Notes: a model not told the origin generated them from the letters alone. 64,000 nt of DNA from Azospirillum sp. RU38E (GCF_900188385.1 NZ_FZOI01000015.1:88676-152675); one strand, 5' to 3'; shown: positions 52,877 to 63,131, numbered from the stretch's first letter. Translations and numbers: made by a program.

Positions 52877-53329
52877 ATGTTCCGGCGTTTTCGCCCCCAT
52901 GCCCCGGTCATCGTGACCGGGGCGGGCTTTTCCGACCGTCACTGGCGTGTGCGGCGACGGTTGGATCGTGTTTCCGGTCTGTTGGACCATGCCTTTCGCC
53001 TGCCGTTGCTCGGCTGGCGCTTCGGGCTGGACCCGGTGCTGAACCTGATCCCCGGTCTGGGGACGCTGGCCAGCGGCGGTATTTCGGCCTGGCTGATCCT
53101 GGAGGCGGCTCGGCTGCGGGTGCCGCGTGCTCTGCTGGTCCGCATGGCCGGCAATGTGGCGCTGGATACCGTACTGGGGGCCATCCCCCTGGTCGGCTGG
53201 GCGGCCGATTTCGTCTTCAAGGCCAATGACCGCAATATGAGGCTGCTGCGCCGCCATCTGGATGGCGCGCATCCTTTCCGTGATCCCCAGGGTGGGCCGC
53301 TGATCGATGGCACGGCCGCCGCCCTTTGA
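52877..53329 (+). CDS. DUF4112 membrane protein
   Basis: The product is 150 residues from ATG 52877. The DUF4112 block LDRVSGLLDHAFRLPLLGWRFGLDPVLNLIPGLGTLASGG is followed by two hydrophobic stretches and NVALDTVLGAIPLVGWAADFVFKANDRNM. The function of the family is not known. A longer frame from 52754 overlaps the small upstream ORF and has no similarity. It probably shares the leader-controlled transcript. Confidence 0.85.
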   Translation: MFRRFRPHAPVIVTGAGFSDRHWRVRRRLDRVSGLLDHAFRLPLLGWRFGLDPVLNLIPGLGTLASGGISAWLILEAARLRVPRALLVRMAGNVALDTVLGAIPLVGWAADFVFKANDRNMRLLRRHLDGAHPFRDPQGGPLIDGTAAAL

Positions 53330-53370
53330 GGGATGTTTTCCAAACATATAACTTGGCAGGATGTGATCCC

Positions 53371-53880
53371 ATGAGCTTGTTCGGTATGTTCAAGAGCGAT
53401 AAGGGCGAGCAGATGACGCCGCACAAGGCGTTCACCATTGCCCTTATCTACACCATGGCCGCTGATGGCGAGATGGACCCCGAAGAGGTGGGCCATCTGC
53501 TGGCGGTGATCGGCGGCGACAGCAAGGGCGGCGTGATCGGCGTTGGTGCCAATAACCAAGCCCTGCTGGACTCGGCCTTCAAATATGTCCGCAGCCACAG
53601 CCATGAACAGTTCCTGGCCGAGGCGACGCCGGTGCTGACCACCGCTCAGCGCCTGTGCATCCTGATGAATCTGGTGGACAGCGCCCTGGCCGACGGCGAT
53701 GCGGAGCCGGAGGAACGGGTCTTCTTCGACAAGACCCAGCAGGCTTTCGGCATCACGGATGAGGAGTTCCGGCCGTATTTTGAGGTCATCATGATGAAGA
53801 ATGACCGGTCGGTGTTCCGTGACCAGAACCACCCGATGAACCAGCCCGGTTTCAAGGTTGGCCTGTCTGGCCAGCACTGA
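53371..53880 (+). CDS. TerB-like tellurite-resistance/stress protein
   Basis: The product is 169 residues. It has two helical repeats of the TerB/DjlA type: ALIYTMAADGEMDPEEVGHLLAVIGG and LMNLVDSALADGDAEPEERVFF. The acidic loop motifs (D-G-E-x-x-x-E-E) are the TerB metal-associated signature. The precise role is unclear. ATG 53371 is used; an in-frame start at 53326 would overlap the DUF4112 stop. It ends at a bidirectional-looking terminator shared with the chemoreceptor. Confidence 0.78.
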   Translation: MSLFGMFKSDKGEQMTPHKAFTIALIYTMAADGEMDPEEVGHLLAVIGGDSKGGVIGVGANNQALLDSAFKYVRSHSHEQFLAEATPVLTTAQRLCILMNLVDSALADGDAEPEERVFFDKTQQAFGITDEEFRPYFEVIMMKNDRSVFRDQNHPMNQPGFKVGLSGQH

Positions 53881-53890
53881 GGCAAATGAA

Positions 53891-53920
53891 GATGGTGGCG
53901 GCCTTAAGGTCGCCACCATC
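53891..53920 (+). terminator. Terminator between convergent TerB-like and chemoreceptor genes
   Basis: GATGGTGGCG (53891-53900) pairs perfectly with CGCCACCATC (53911-53920), followed by TCTTTTCTCT on the plus strand. Confidence 0.88.
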
Positions 53921-53938
53921 TCTTTTCTCTGAGTTCTT

Positions 53939-55897
53939 TTATGCTGCGCGGGCGTTCACCAAGAACTGCGCCACCTGGCGCGACAGCCGGCTGGCCCCGC
54001 CGGACAGTTCGCCGGCGGCTGTACGCACCTGTTGCGCGGCGTCTCCGGTTTCGCTGGTGGACTGGTTCAGGCCGGTGATGTTCTGCGTCACCTCCTGCGT
54101 GCCGGCGGCGGCTTGGGTGATGTTGCTGGCAATTTCCCGCGTTGCGGCCTGTTGCTCCTCCACGGCGGCGGCAATGGCTGCCGCCGTGGAATGCACATCG
54201 CGCACCGATTGGGTGATGCCCCGCAGGGCGCTGCCCACCCGATCACTGGCGCCCTGGATTTCGGCGATCTTGTCGCGGATACGGTCGGTGGCGGTTGCCG
54301 TCTGGTTGGCTAGCCCCTTCACCTCACTGGCGACCACGGCGAAGCCCTTGCCGGCCTCGCCCGCCCTTGCGGCCTCAATGGTGGCGTTCAGGGCCAGCAG
54401 GTTGGTCTGGCTGGCGATGGCATTGATCAGATCCACCACCTCCCCCACCTCGCGGGCGGCATCGGCCAGTTGCGCCATCAGCGTATCGGCATGGCCGGCA
54501 TCTTCCACCGCCTTGCTGGTACGGCCATTGGCGGATTCCGCCTGACGGCCGATTTCCTGGATGGAGGCGGCCAGTTCTTCGGTAGCGCTGGCCACCGTGG
54601 CGACATTGGTGCTGGCCTGCAGGGCGGCGGCGGCAACGGCGGCGGATTGGTCGTTCGCACGGCCTGCTGTCTGGCTGAGGCTGACGGCAGCATTCGCCAT
54701 CTCCTCTGCTGCCTGGCTGACCAGATCGACAACGCCTTTTACATTGGTCTCAAAATCGTCGGTCAGCTTCACCTGTTGCGTGATCAGCGACCAGGTCAGC
54801 ATCGGGGCGACATAATTGCCGGCCGTATCGCGGATGGCGCTGACGCGCAGATCCATCACCTCACCCCCGACGCGGATCTTGGCGTGGTGGGGCAGATTGG
54901 CCGGATTGGCCAGAATGCGCCGCTGATGTTCGGGGTGCTTGTGCAGAATGTCGATAGACTGGCCGACCATCTCATCCACCTTGCAGGGCAGCAGGTTCTC
55001 AATCGTCTTCAGCACCTTTTGGCTCTGCTTGTTCATATAGGTGATGCGGAAATCATTGGCCGGGTCACAGGTCATCACCCCCAGCGGCAATTCAGCGATC
55101 ATCTGGGCCTGGGCGAAACATTGGGTCACCGTTTCGCCCAACGCATCGGTGGCGTTGGCAATACGGCCGATTTCATCACGGCGCTCCCAGCGCAAGGGGG
55201 CCACCGGTTCATTCCGGCTCAGCTTCGCCAGGATTTCCGCCACCTGGCGCAACGGTGCCGCCACCAGACGGGACAGCAGCAACGCCAGCAGCACGGCAAA
55301 GATGGCCACAAGGATGGCGCCACCCCAGATGGCGATCATCGCGTGCTGCTTCTCCGCTTCCGCCGCTTGCACGATATTGGCCAGCCGCGTCTGTTCGGTG
55401 GTCAGGGTGGCGATGACAGTATCGTGCAGTTTGGCCTGCAGGGCACGGCCTGTGGGGCCGTTGGCAATTTCCTTGGCTTTGACAGCACCATCCGGCTGGG
55501 CCATCAGGGCAATTTCCTGATCCCCCACCTTCTGCCGCCAATCCGCCGCCACGCGCGACAGATCCTGCAGGCGCTGCTGTTGTTCGGCCTCTGTTGCCAG
55601 TTGCTGTGCCTTCTGCATCGCCTGTTCAAAATCACTACCGGCTTTGCGGTACTGTTCAACAAAACTGGCATTTCCGGTGGCCATATAGCCCCGCACGGAG
55701 GATTCTTGCCGTGTGCTGGCCAATTCTGCCTCTGCCAGGATCAACAGCATTTCTTGCGACTGGCTGTTGCGCTGCAGCGCTGCGTCCAGCTGGTTAAGCC
55801 CATCGGTGGTGACCAAGCCGGCGACCAGCACGACGCCGATCACCGCCCCAAAGGAAACGCCCAATTTTGAAAGGATTGAAAGATCAATCAAGCGCAT
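53939..55897 (-). CDS. Methyl-accepting chemotaxis protein with PAS domain
   Basis: The product is 652 residues. It has a membrane segment at about 11-31, a helical periplasmic sensor of ~150 residues, and a second membrane segment ([19 protein letters not shown]). A HAMP domain is followed by a PAS-like domain ([25 protein letters not shown]). The MCP signalling hairpin contains [24 protein letters not shown]. Sensing is likely but the ligand is unknown. I chose ATG 55897 because GGGGAAAA is well spaced; an in-frame ATG at 55909 and a longer frame to 56092 lack ribosome sites. Confidence 0.92.
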   Translation of the reverse strand: MRLIDLSILSKLGVSFGAVIGVVLVAGLVTTDGLNQLDAALQRNSQSQEMLLILAEAELASTRQESSVRGYMATGNASFVEQYRKAGSDFEQAMQKAQQLATEAEQQQRLQDLSRVAADWRQKVGDQEIALMAQPDGAVKAKEIANGPTGRALQAKLHDTVIATLTTEQTRLANIVQAAEAEKQHAMIAIWGGAILVAIFAVLLALLLSRLVAAPLRQVAEILAKLSRNEPVAPLRWERRDEIGRIANATDALGETVTQCFAQAQMIAELPLGVMTCDPANDFRITYMNKQSQKVLKTIENLLPCKVDEMVGQSIDILHKHPEHQRRILANPANLPHHAKIRVGGEVMDLRVSAIRDTAGNYVAPMLTWSLITQQVKLTDDFETNVKGVVDLVSQAAEEMANAAVSLSQTAGRANDQSAAVAAAALQASTNVATVASATEELAASIQEIGRQAESANGRTSKAVEDAGHADTLMAQLADAAREVGEVVDLINAIASQTNLLALNATIEAARAGEAGKGFAVVASEVKGLANQTATATDRIRDKIAEIQGASDRVGSALRGITQSVRDVHSTAAAIAAAVEEQQAATREIASNITQAAAGTQEVTQNITGLNQSTSETGDAAQQVRTAAGELSGGASRLSRQVAQFLVNARAA

Positions 55898-56097
55898 GAT
55901 TTTCCCCATATACGGACGGTGATCAACAGAAGCTTCTACCCTAGGGAAAACGTTAAACGCCTGTTTGTGGTAAATGAAGACCGAAGCCCTACTTCGACGG
56001 TATAGCCTATACTTTAGGGTGTGGTAATAAAGGTTAATAAATAACTTAATTGAACCTCGGTAAAATGGATTCGATGGCGTAATGAAAAACAATTTGT

Positions 56098-56202
56098 TTA
56101 GAGCCGGATGCGTTTAAACGGAAACGCACCCGGCTCTAAGCCCTTGTTCAGCCAGCGGATTCACGCTCCAAAGCGATTCCGCTTTTCCGCGATCCGCTCT
56201 AA
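56098..56202. repeat. Element B, first copy (palindrome AGAGCCGG...)
   Basis: A 105-bp unit bounded by TTAGAGC and GCTCTAA. It opens with a 38-base near-palindrome (56100-56137) centred on GTTTAAACG and GGAAACGC, and continues through a GC-rich tail with GCGATTCCGC. The same unit lies inverted at 63655-63743 on the other side of the czc operon. It joins an element A end at 56202. Confidence 0.8.
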
Positions 56203-56245
56203 TACCAATCTCCCTAATGATTGACCGTTGCCCAGTGCCTTGAAG
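56202..56245 (-). repeat. Element A, H5-end fragment
   Basis: Starts ATACCAATCTCCCT like the reverse-oriented copies at 31925 and 63754, then diverges within about 20-30 bases. Only the end is left. The following 56246-56272 shows nothing recognisable. Confidence 0.55.
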
Positions 56246-56272
56246 CTATTTGTCGATTTCGGCCAGATGCTT

Positions 56273-56355
56273 ACACCAATCCGCCGAGGGTTTGACCCTT
56301 GGCGGATTGGAGGCCGGCGACCGCCGGCCCGCCGCACGTGCGGCGTAAGCCAAGC
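56273..56355 (+). repeat. Element A, 5' half interrupted by IS3-family element
   Basis: Contains H1 and H2 as in the 18312 copy and H3 as CGCCGCACGTGCGGCG (56330-56345). It ends exactly at GCCAAGC, where the IS3-family end-repeat begins at 56356. The missing H4-H5 half does not reappear after the insertion sequence. Confidence 0.85.
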
Positions 56356-56872
56356 TGAACCGCTCCGGGATTGTCGGCGGCTCCAACTCCTGAGAGGATG
56401 GGGCTACGATGTGCCGAGACAACGAACAAATTTTCAGCTGGGTTCCGCGAGCGTGCTGTTCGGCTGGTTCTGGATTACGAGAAGGATCGCCCGTCACGAT
56501 GGGCGGCAGTTTCATCCGTGGCATCCAAGATCGGCTGTTCAGCCGGCGGTGTCAACCGAGCGGCTGGGCTTGGCCGGCATCGAACCCTCGGTTGGCAGCG
56601 TCGGCGTTTCATACGACAATGCCTTGGCCGAAACCGTCAATGGCCTCTACAAGGCGGAGGTCATTTACAGGCGGGGACCATGGAAATCCTTTGAAGCCGT
56701 GGAATACGCAACCCTCAAATGGGTCGATTGGTTCAACAACCGACGCCTGCTCGAGCCCATCGGAAATATTCCACCAGCCGAGGCCGAACAACGCTATCAT
56801 GACGCCGTGAGCGCTCAGCAAATGGCGGCGTGACTCACGAACTTCAGCCGCCGACAATCCCGGTGCGGTTCA
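56356..56872 (+). mobile_element. Internally deleted IS3-family insertion sequence with intact ends
   Basis: The 517-bp unit has 27-bp imperfect ends: TGAACCGCTCCGGGATTGTC at 56356 and its inverted partner at 56846-56872, with one mismatch seen. Inside, the start of orfA ([24 protein letters not shown], then SKIGCSA) is joined to the 3' part of the orfB DDE integrase domain ([27 protein letters not shown], then WVDWFNNRRLLEPIGNIPPAEAE). The central ~700 bp of a normal element is gone, so it cannot make transposase but could be moved by one supplied in trans. It sits inside an element A copy. Confidence 0.88.
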
Positions 56873-56932
56873 GAGCGGCTATATTTACAACCTCCCTTGC
56901 GAACCATCCGCAACTGCCCTATCTTCCATCTT

Positions 56933-57256
56933 ATGCGCTGCTTCGCCGCCCTTCTGCTGCTCGTGGCATTCCTGTTCAACGCTCCCGGCATCCATGCGCG
57001 GGACGTGATGCCGGGCCATGTGCATGGTTTGGCGGACATGGGCGCTGTGGATTGCGCAGATGTGGCACCTCCGGCAGACCATGAGCATGGGATGGACGCA
57101 CATCATTCGTGCAGCCATATCCACATTGCCGATCATGTGCGTCTGGCGCAAATATCGGAACCCGCTTTCTGGGGGCCGACCCTTTACAGGGCGGACAATA
57201 TCCCCCTTCCAGCCAGCGCGGACCCGCGTCAGCCTGAAGAACCCCCGCGCGCCTGA
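56933..57256 (+). CDS. His-rich exported small protein heading the czc operon
   Basis: The product is 107 residues from ATG 56933 with a signal peptide (MRCFAALLLLVAFLFNAPGIHA). The mature part is rich in His, Asp and Cys (GHVHGLADMG, DHEHGMDAHHSCSHIH), which suggests periplasmic metal binding. An in-frame TTG at 56897 is less likely. It precedes the czcC gene by 70 bp, so a metal-binding accessory role is inferred. I cannot name the family firmly; it resembles CopL/DUF2946-type small proteins. Confidence 0.65.
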   Translation: MRCFAALLLLVAFLFNAPGIHARDVMPGHVHGLADMGAVDCADVAPPADHEHGMDAHHSCSHIHIADHVRLAQISEPAFWGPTLYRADNIPLPASADPRQPEEPPRA

Positions 57257-57326
57257 CAAGCCGACCTGAAGCCGGGTGACGCCCGATGGTGTCGCCCTGT
57301 CCGCTTGTCCGTGTGCGGGAGTTTCC

Positions 57327-58583
57327 ATGCGCATACATTTTGTTGCCACCCTGGCGATGGCTATCGCCGGGGTGCCGCTGGCCATGGCGCAACAGCCGCC
57401 AGCCAGCCTGACCCTGGAAGCCGCCATCGCCCAGGCCCTTGAAACGGCACCGCGCACCGCCGCCGCCCTGGCCCGGCGGCAGGCGGCTGCCGCCGGGGTC
57501 GATCAGGCCGATGTGGCCCCCAATCCCGAACTGTCTGTGGAGATGGAAAATTTCCAGGGCTCCGGCCCCTATCGGGACTTCCGCAGTTCTGAACGTACCT
57601 ACAGCCTGTCCCAGACGCTGGAGCTGGGGGGCAAGCGGGGCGCGCGGGTGGATGCCGCCCGCGCTGGTCTTTCCCGCGCCGGCTATGATCTGGAGATCAG
57701 CCGGCTGGACCTGACGCGCGATGTGAAACTGGCCTTTGCCGAGGCGCTGGCCGCCGAGGCCGATCTGGCCCTGACGGAAGATCAGGTTCGGCTGGCCGGT
57801 GAGGTGGAACGCGCCATCCAGGCCCGGCTGGATGCAGGGCGGGAAGCGCCGATCCAGCTAAGCCGGGCGGAAATCGCCCGCCGACAGGCCGGGATGCTGC
57901 GGGATCAAGCCAAGCGTCGCGCTGATTTGGCCCGACAGATGCTGGCCGCGCTGACCGGCAGCCAACAGCCGGACCTGCGGCTGGTGGATGACTGGTTCAA
58001 GCGGCTGGAGAACACGCCTGCCCCCGCTGCCACGGCAGGGGAATCGGCGGACCTGCTGCGCCAGCAGACCGCCGTGCGCCAGGGCCGTGCCGATCTGGCG
58101 GTGGAACAGGCCAAGGCCATACCCGATGTCACGGTTTCCGCCGGCTTCCGCCAGTTCCGGGAAGGCAATGACAATGCCTTCCTGGTCGGCATCAGCGTGC
58201 CGATCCCCGTGTTCGACCAGAACCGGGGGGCGATTGCGCGGGCGCGGGCAGAACTGACCGCCGCAGAGGCCGATCTGGCCGCCGAGCGGATTGACCGGGA
58301 ACGCCGGCTGGCCGCAGCAACGGCCAATCTGGCGGCCGCCCATGACAATGCCACGGCCCTGCAGGGCCAGATCATCCCCACGGCGGAAACGGCCTTTGCC
58401 GCCGCCCAGGAAGGCTATCGCCAGGGCAAATTCTCTTACCTGGAAGTGCTGGAGGCGCAGCGCACCCTGTTTGAGGCACGCCGCGACCTGATCAACAGCC
58501 TTCAGGGCTTCCATAACGCGCGGGCCGAACTGGACCGGCTGACCGCAACCGCCGCCGTGACCGGCGCAGAGGGGGCACGATGA
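57327..58583 (+). CDS. czcC: CzcC, outer-membrane factor of heavy-metal RND efflux
   Basis: The product is 418 residues, a TolC-type protein with signal peptide (FVATLAMAIAGVPLAMA). Two OEP repeats are visible, with NPELSVEMENFQGSGPYRDFRSSERTYSLSQTLELGGKRGAR marking the CzcC branch. It forms the outer-membrane exit for metal ions. ATG 57327 follows GCGGGAG; the longer frame is rejected because it would delete the signal sequence start. The stop overlaps czcB by 4 bp. Confidence 0.93.
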   Translation: MRIHFVATLAMAIAGVPLAMAQQPPASLTLEAAIAQALETAPRTAAALARRQAAAAGVDQADVAPNPELSVEMENFQGSGPYRDFRSSERTYSLSQTLELGGKRGARVDAARAGLSRAGYDLEISRLDLTRDVKLAFAEALAAEADLALTEDQVRLAGEVERAIQARLDAGREAPIQLSRAEIARRQAGMLRDQAKRRADLARQMLAALTGSQQPDLRLVDDWFKRLENTPAPAATAGESADLLRQQTAVRQGRADLAVEQAKAIPDVTVSAGFRQFREGNDNAFLVGISVPIPVFDQNRGAIARARAELTAAEADLAAERIDRERRLAAATANLAAAHDNATALQGQIIPTAETAFAAAQEGYRQGKFSYLEVLEAQRTLFEARRDLINSLQGFHNARAELDRLTATAAVTGAEGAR

Positions 58584-59797
58584 CCAAGAAATTTCTGCTG
58601 ATCGGTGTCTGTCTGGCCGCCCTGGCCGCCAGCGCCAGCATCCCTGCGCTCGCCGGTCCGGAAAAGCACACGGAAGGCGATGGGCATAACCATACGGAAG
58701 GCGACGGCCACGCGCATGGCGAGGAAGAGGAAAGCGACGGCAATGTGCATCTGACGGCGGAGCAGATTGCCAAGGCCAAGATTACCCTTGTCGCCGCCGG
58801 CCCCGCCGCCGTCACCGGGGAAGTGCGGGTAATGGGCAGCATCACCGCCGATGCCGACCGGATGAGCAGCGTCACCACGCGGCTTTCCGGCGTGGTGGTG
58901 GAACTGCCCAAGCGGCTGGGCGACAGGGTGGCGGCGGGCGAGGTGCTGGCCGTGCTGGACAGTGCCGAACTGGCCGACGCCAAGGCAGCCTATCTGTCTG
59001 CCCAGCGGCAGGAAGCGTTGGCCGCCAGCAACCGGAAGCGCGAAGAAGATCTCTGGCGCAAGAAAATCTCGGCCGAGCAGGATTATCTGGATGCCCGCAC
59101 GGCGGCAGAAACCGCCCGTATCAGCCTGGATGCCGCCCGTCAGCGACTGGCAGCATTGGGCCTGAGTGCCAGCGATATCAATGCCTTGCCTGGCCAGAGC
59201 CCGGCCAGCCTAGCCCGGCTGGAACTGCGGGCCCCCATCGCCGGTCGCATCACCGCCCGCAACTTGCAACGCGGTGAACTGGTGGCGGCAGAAAAGGAAG
59301 CCTTTACCATTGCCGACCTGTCACAGGTCTGGGTGGAACTGCCCGTCTATGCCGCCGATCTGCCGCAGGTGCGGGAGGGCCAGAAGCTGGTGTTGAAGGG
59401 CAATCATGGTCAGCAGGGTGACGGAAAGGTGATCTTCGTCGCCCCCACCATCGACCCGGCCACGGGTGCCGCCCGCGTGGTGGCGCAACTGGATAATGCC
59501 GCAGGCCTTTGGCGCCCCGGCGATTTCGCCAGCGGGGCCATAGAGGCCGGCAGCGGGCAGGCGGCGGATATCACCGTGCCCGCCTCTGCCCTGCAGACAC
59601 TGAAGGGCGAAACCGTGGTGTTCGTGCGCAATGAGGAGGGGTTTGAACCGCGCGTGGTGGAAATCGGCCGTCGTAACAGCAGCGTGGCGGAAGTGCTGTT
59701 CGGTCTGTTCCCCGGCGATCAGGTGGCAACCGGCAATACCTTCCTGTTGAAGGCCGAGGCATCGCGCGGGGCAGCCGCCCATTCGCATTCCCATTGA
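58580..59797 (+). CDS. czcB: CzcB, periplasmic adaptor of heavy-metal RND efflux
   Basis: The product is 405 residues. A signal peptide is followed by a His/Glu-rich stretch (HTEGDGHNHTEGDGHAHGEEEE), then HlyD-type adaptor blocks with the hairpin and beta-barrel (LELRAPIAGRITARNLQRGE). The C-terminus ends HSHSH. The two His-rich ends probably bind metal before transfer. It overlaps czcC and ends 11 bp before czcA, so it is part of one operon. Confidence 0.93.
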   Translation: MTKKFLLIGVCLAALAASASIPALAGPEKHTEGDGHNHTEGDGHAHGEEEESDGNVHLTAEQIAKAKITLVAAGPAAVTGEVRVMGSITADADRMSSVTTRLSGVVVELPKRLGDRVAAGEVLAVLDSAELADAKAAYLSAQRQEALAASNRKREEDLWRKKISAEQDYLDARTAAETARISLDAARQRLAALGLSASDINALPGQSPASLARLELRAPIAGRITARNLQRGELVAAEKEAFTIADLSQVWVELPVYAADLPQVREGQKLVLKGNHGQQGDGKVIFVAPTIDPATGAARVVAQLDNAAGLWRPGDFASGAIEAGSGQAADITVPASALQTLKGETVVFVRNEEGFEPRVVEIGRRNSSVAEVLFGLFPGDQVATGNTFLLKAEASRGAAAHSHSH

Positions 59798-59808
59798 GGA
59801 ACGTTGGC

Positions 59809-62800
59809 ATGATCGAACGTATCCTCACCTTCGCCATCCAGCGCCGCTTTCTGGTGGTGCTGCTGGTGGCGGTCGCCGCCGCCTTTGGGGCGCAGTCGCT
59901 GCGGCAACTGCCCATTGATGCGGTTCCCGATATCACCAACAACCAGATCCAGATCACCACGCTGGCCCCGGCCCTGTCGCCGTTCGAAATTGAACAGCAA
60001 GTAACATATCCGGTGGAAACGGCGCTGGCCGGCATTGCCGGGCTGGAAAGCACCCGCTCCATCTCCGTCAATGGTTTGTCGCAGGTGACGGCCATTTTCG
60101 GGGAGAAGGTGGATATCTATTTCGCCCGCCAGCAGGTGAGCGAGCGGCTGACGGAAGCCAAGGAACAGCTTCCCCCCGGCCTTGCCCCCACCATGGGCCC
60201 AATCTCCACCGGGTTGGGGGAAGTCTATATGTGGACGGTGGAATATGCGCCGTTCGAACAGGCGAAGGCGGAAGCCGGCAAACCCGGCTGGCAACCCGAT
60301 GGCAGCTTCCTGACCCCGGAAGGCGAAAGCCTGACCAGCGAGGTGGAGCGGGCCACATATCTGCGCACAGTGCAGGATTGGATCGTCTCCCCCCAGATGA
60401 AGGGGGTGAAGGGGGTGGCCGGCGTGGACACGATCGGCGGCTATGTCCGCCAGTTCCACGTCATGCCCGATCCGGCCCGGCTGATCGCCTTCAACCTGAC
60501 CTTTGCCGAGTTGGGCCGGGCGCTGGAACGCGCCAACCAAAGCCTGGGGGCCGGCCAGTTGGAGCGCAATGGCGAGCTATTCATCGTGCGGTCAGACGGG
60601 CGCATCGCCACGCCCGACCAGATCGCCCAGGTGGTGGTGGCAACGCGGGAGGGGGTGCCGGTACGGCTGGGCGATGTGGCCCAGGTGCAGCCGGGTCAGG
60701 AGGTGCGCACCGGCAGTGCCTCTGAAAACGGGCGTGAAGTGGTGGTGGGTACCGCCCTGATGCTGATCGGCCAGAACAGCCGCACCGTGGCCGCCGCTGT
60801 GGATGCCAAGCTGGAGGATATCCGCCGCTCCCTGCCTGCCGGCATCATGGCAAAGACGGTGCTGGACCGCACCGATCTGGTGAATGCCACGGTGAAGACC
60901 GTGGCCAGGAACCTGACCGAGGGGGCATTGCTGGTCATTGCCGTGCTGTTCCTGCTGCTGGGCAATATCCGGGCGGCCCTGATCACCGCCCTGGTCATCC
61001 CCGTCACCATGCTGTTGACCGCCACCGGCATGTTGAAGGCCGGCGTCAGCGCCAACCTGATGAGCTTAGGCGCCCTGGATTTCGGCCTGATCGTCGATGG
61101 CGCCGTCATCATTGCGGAAAACTGCCTGCGCCGGCTGGGGGAGCGTCAGCACCATCTGGGCCGGGTGCTGACCCTGCGCGAACGGTTGAGTGAGGTGACC
61201 ATCGCCGCCAAGGAGATGATCCAGCCTTCCGTCTATGGCCAAGCCATCATCATCGTTGTTTATCTGCCGCTGCTGACCTTCACCGGGGTGGAAGGCAAGA
61301 TGTTCGAGCCGATGGCCCTGACCGTTATCATCGCTTTGGTAGCGGCCTTCATCCTGTCGCTGACCCTGGTGCCGGCCCTGATCGCCATCTTCGTTTCCGG
61401 CAAGGTGGAGGAGAAGGAGAATATCATCATCCGCCGCGCCGGCACCGCCTATCGCCCCCTGCTGGATAAGGCGCTGAAGGCACCCTTGCGGCTGGCGGCG
61501 CTGGCGGCCCTGCTGTTCGGTGGCAGTCTGCTGCTGTTCAGCCAGATGGGCCAGGAATTCATCCCACAACTGGATGAAGGCGATCTGGCCCTGAATGCCT
61601 TCCGTATCCCCAGCACCGGGCTGGATCAGGCGACCGGCCAGCAATTGGAGATCGAAAAGACCATCACCGCCTTCCCGGAGGTGGCCTTCGCCTTCTCCAA
61701 AACCGGGACGGCGGAAATCGGCACCGACGTGATGCCCCCCGGCATCTCCCATATGTTCGTCATGTTGAAGCCGCGCGACCAATGGCCGGACCCGTCGCTG
61801 TCCAAGGCTGAACTGGTCAAGCGGCTGGAAAAGGCCGTCGGTGCCCTGCCGGGGCAGGTGTATGAGGTCAGCCAGCCGATCCAGCTGCGTTTCAACGAAT
61901 TGCTGGCCGGCGTGCGTGGCGATGTGGCCATCAAGCTGTTCGGCGATGATTTCGACACGCTGCTGGCCACCGCCAACCAGATCTCATCCGTGGTGCAAGC
62001 CGTCCCCGGCGCGGCGGATGTGCGGGTGGAACAGGTCTCCGGTGCGACATACCTGAATATGGATGTAGACCGGGCCAAGGCCGCCCGCTACGGCCTGTCC
62101 GTCGCCGATGTGCAGGAAGTGCTGGCCATGGCCGTGGGCGGGCTGGAAGCCGGCTTGCTTTATCAGGGCGACCGCCGCTTCGACATCGTCACCCGCCTGC
62201 CGGAAGCGTTGCGCAATGATCCGGACGCCCTGGCCGCCCTGCCCATCCCGCTGCCCGCCGACACGGTGGCGGGCCGGGGGGAAACGGCGGTGCGCACCGT
62301 GCCGCTGGGGGAAGTGGCACGCTTCAGCATCGCAGAGGGCCCCAACCAGATCAGCCGCGAAAATGGCAAGCGCCGCATTGTGGTGCAGGCCAATGTACGC
62401 GGGCGGGATATCGGCTCCTTCGTGACCGAAGCGCAGGCCCGCATCGCCACCCAGGTGACGGTGCCCGCCGGTTACTGGATCAACTGGGGCGGCCAGTTTG
62501 AAAACCTGATCGCCGCGCGGGAGCGGCTGACGCTGGTGGTGCCGGCCTGTTTCGCCCTGATTTTCCTGTTGCTTTACAGCGCCTTGGGCTCCGGCCGGGA
62601 TGCCGCCCTGGTGTTCAGCGGCGTGCCGCTGGCGCTGACCGGCGGCATCCTGGCCCTGTTCCTGCGCGGGATGCCGTTTTCCATCTCCGCCGCCGTCGGC
62701 ATGATCGCGCTGTCCGGCATCGCCGTGCTGAACGGTCTGGTCATGCTCTCCTATATCCGCCAGTTGCGGATCAGGGGCATGGCGCTGGAACAGGCGGTGC

Positions 62801-63066
62801 GGGAAGGCGCACAAACCCGCCTGCGCCCAGTGCTGATGACGGCGCTGGTGGCCAGTCTGGGCTTTGTGCCCATGGCCCTGTCCACCAGCCCGGGGGCGGA
62901 GGTGCAGCGCCCCATTGCCACCGTGGTCATTGGCGGGCTGATCACCGCGACCTTGCTGACCCTGCTGGTGCTGCCAGCACTTTACCGCCGCTTTGCCGGG
63001 CCGTTGCCCGGCGAGGGTGAAGAGGCGGAACAGGATGCCCCCGCCCTGCCGGCTTCCCCCCATTGA
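59809..63066 (+). CDS. czcA: CzcA, heavy-metal RND efflux pump (HME type)
   Basis: The product is 1085 residues with RND layout: two large periplasmic loops and about 12 membrane helices. The transmembrane motif DFGLIVDGAVIIAEN (from D424) matches the HME1-type signature linked to Co/Zn/Cd export. The N-terminus MIERILTFAIQRRFLVVLLV is typical. ATG 59809 has GAGGA at 59796-59800. It is the last pump gene; a His-rich small protein follows. Metal specificity beyond this motif class is inferred. Confidence 0.95.
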   Translation: MIERILTFAIQRRFLVVLLVAVAAAFGAQSLRQLPIDAVPDITNNQIQITTLAPALSPFEIEQQVTYPVETALAGIAGLESTRSISVNGLSQVTAIFGEKVDIYFARQQVSERLTEAKEQLPPGLAPTMGPISTGLGEVYMWTVEYAPFEQAKAEAGKPGWQPDGSFLTPEGESLTSEVERATYLRTVQDWIVSPQMKGVKGVAGVDTIGGYVRQFHVMPDPARLIAFNLTFAELGRALERANQSLGAGQLERNGELFIVRSDGRIATPDQIAQVVVATREGVPVRLGDVAQVQPGQEVRTGSASENGREVVVGTALMLIGQNSRTVAAAVDAKLEDIRRSLPAGIMAKTVLDRTDLVNATVKTVARNLTEGALLVIAVLFLLLGNIRAALITALVIPVTMLLTATGMLKAGVSANLMSLGALDFGLIVDGAVIIAENCLRRLGERQHHLGRVLTLRERLSEVTIAAKEMIQPSVYGQAIIIVVYLPLLTFTGVEGKMFEPMALTVIIALVAAFILSLTLVPALIAIFVSGKVEEKENIIIRRAGTAYRPLLDKALKAPLRLAALAALLFGGSLLLFSQMGQEFIPQLDEGDLALNAFRIPSTGLDQATGQQLEIEKTITAFPEVAFAFSKTGTAEIGTDVMPPGISHMFVMLKPRDQWPDPSLSKAELVKRLEKAVGALPGQVYEVSQPIQLRFNELLAGVRGDVAIKLFGDDFDTLLATANQISSVVQAVPGAADVRVEQVSGATYLNMDVDRAKAARYGLSVADVQEVLAMAVGGLEAGLLYQGDRRFDIVTRLPEALRNDPDALAALPIPLPADTVAGRGETAVRTVPLGEVARFSIAEGPNQISRENGKRRIVVQANVRGRDIGSFVTEAQARIATQVTVPAGYWINWGGQFENLIAARERLTLVVPACFALIFLLLYSALGSGRDAALVFSGVPLALTGGILALFLRGMPFSISAAVGMIALSGIAVLNGLVMLSYIRQLRIRGMALEQAVREGAQTRLRPVLMTALVASLGFVPMALSTSPGAEVQRPIATVVIGGLITATLLTLLVLPALYRRFAGPLPGEGEEAEQDAPALPASPH

Positions 63067-63131
63067 ACCATTGCCCACCCGGCGGCCCCGCCGCCGGGTT
63101 CCCTTTCCCATCGTTCAACGAGGAGTTCATC

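Noticed and set aside
53939..56092. 717-residue version of the chemoreceptor
   Set aside because: The extra residues precede the membrane segment and lack a ribosome site; ATG 55897 is well placed.
61066..63111. Long frames antisense to czcA (238 and 375 residues)
   Set aside because: Shadow frames of the conserved RND pump gene.
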